Notes under the pieces: model-generated
Databases searched by the model: none
The model's input: the letters and a program-made list of their open reading frames with translations, nothing else
Told to the model about the DNA's origin: nothing
DNA from: Elephas maximus indicus
Taxonomy: Eukaryota > Chordata > Mammalia > Proboscidea > Elephantidae
NCBI RefSeq assembly: GCF_024166365.1
Contig: NC_064830.1
Span: forward strand, 87,786,721 to 87,850,720
Length of the DNA: 64,000 nucleotides
Reading direction: 5' to 3'
Made by a program: the position numbers and the translations under genes
Shown here: positions 42,152-64,000 of the stretch, one piece after another
Position numbering within the stretch: the stretch's first letter is position 1
Layout of the letters: each line of letters opens with the position of its first letter

Positions 42152-43111
42152 TAAAAAAAAAAAAATAAAATAAATACATGCCAGGGACTTTTTTTTTTTA
42201 AATCAGGAAGGAGGCTGAAAGAACTAAACAAAACAAACAAAACCCAAGTTGACAGGGCATCCTCATTTCTAGACTACGTGCCGAGAAGGGTGGTGGGAGG
42301 GGGGAGGGTGGGCCAGCCCCTGGGTACTTGCAAGGTAGTAAGAGCGCACCTGCCCCTCTGGGGGGCTCACTCCAGCCCTCAAGAGGTCCTGCTCGAAGGT
42401 GAGTCTAACTCGCTGCCGTGGCAACCTGGTGGCGGGTGCACAGCTCCCGGCTCAGCAACATGTCCTGGTGGCGGTACGCGTGTTTTCTGGGGAGCCTGAC
42501 AGCGGCCTGCCATGGTGGCCAGAACTGACATGAAGCGCATGCAGACCGGGCAAACCCCAGAGGCCCAGGGCTCCCGCTCCCCACCCCAGGAGGCTTGGGT
42601 GCTGTCTGTGGAGGTGGCTGTTTCCAAACGCAGCCACATCTTGGGACCCCCAGGGGGACAAGACTCAAGGGCCCCTCAAGTGCCCCCCCTCCACAGGCAG
42701 CTCCAATGAGAGCAGGGAAGGTGCCTGTAATGCCGGCCAGGGGACTAAGGGAGTCAGAGTTGGAAGAGAGTGGGGAGGGGACCACAGTGGCCTCGCAGCT
42801 GTCCTGCCACACCCCAGCCCGGCTGGGACAAGAAGCACCAAGTCCTGGGAGATGATGCAGGTCCTGAGGGCAGCCCAGGTTGAGCTCCAGGGAGCAGGCA
42901 GGCGGGAGGCCCCTATCGCCAGATGTACAGAATGGGGACCATTGTCAGCTTGGTGGCTCTGGCCCTGGGCTCAGCCCCAGAGCATGTCCTGGTGCACGGA
43001 GGCGGCCTCACCGGCTGCCGGGGCTTCAGGTGCTCTACCCAGGAGAAGATCGCAGCTGGGAAAGGGTGTGGCAGGTGGCAGCTGGTAGGGGAGGGGATGG
43101 CTACACGTGGC
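42152..43111 (-). other. GTF3C1: GTF3C1 3' UTR (candidate extent)
   Basis: This is the GC-rich sequence after the TAA, with no further exon required by phase. It reaches the first polyadenylation-like hexamer at 42151-42146. No TTTATT (minus AATAAA) is seen between 42152 and 43111. The extent of about 0.96 kb is inference. Confidence 0.5.
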
Positions 43112-63891
<20,780 letters not shown>

Positions 63892-64000
63892 CTGGATCAA
63901 ACACAGAACCAAGACAGAAAATCAGGATTCCGGGCTCACGTTAGTGGTCATGAATATAAAGGAGCGGGGAAAAAATATGTTCAATGAGGTCTCTTTCCTC

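Noticed and set aside
42405-42812. 135-residue minus-strand frame ending in HQVATAAS, downstream of the GTF3C1 stop
   Set aside because: Lies in the presumed 3' UTR, no exon phase requires it, and no family was recognised. An alternative last exon cannot be excluded but is unsupported.

Overview
This is a eukaryotic, placental-mammal window: split genes with GT-AG introns, an AT-rich L1 block, MIR and L2 fossils, MaLR-like solo LTRs and microsatellites. The lineage is narrowed by about twenty copies of a tRNA-derived SINE (head around CTGGTGGCACAGTGG, B box around GTTCGAATCC, tail around CTATGAGTCGGAATCGACT) and by RTE/BovB-type LINE pieces. Together these are typical of Afrotheria, most likely a paenungulate such as an elephant. 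Species cannot be fixed from the sequence alone.

Layout: 1-1.6 kb is repeat-bearing flank. At 1.6-2.43 kb there is a CpG-dense block with GC boxes that ends in a good splice donor; I propose it as promoter plus noncoding first exon of IL21R. From 2.4 to 15.7 kb there are MIR, L2, one LTR and then a minus-oriented L1 block (8.7-14.2 kb) hit repeatedly by SINEs and an LTR. From 15.77 to 29.53 kb lie the eight coding exons of IL21R (interleukin-21 receptor), plus strand, 544 codons plus stop, with every intron phase consistent. From 29.5 to 42.1 kb is the intergenic stretch between two convergent genes, made of repeats: a tetranucleotide-type minisatellite, a CA-rich block split by an LTR and a SINE, and a nested RTE insertion. 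From 42.1 to 63.9 kb, on the minus strand, are the last thirteen coding exons of GTF3C1 (largest subunit of TFIIIC), 831 codons plus TAA, including one GC-AG intron. The gene continues beyond the right edge.

The two genes are not functionally coupled. IL21R is a type I cytokine receptor of lymphocytes that pairs with the common gamma chain and signals through JAK and STAT. GTF3C1 is a housekeeping Pol III factor that recognises B boxes of tRNA-type promoters. Their tail-to-tail order (IL21R then GTF3C1) matches human 16p12. I did not find a previously undescribed biological system. The most distinctive observations concern mobile-element structure (perfect target-site duplications, nested insertions, two SINE structural subfamilies), the SINE abutting the start-codon exon of IL21R, the GC donor in GTF3C1, and the divergent transmembrane exon of IL21R.
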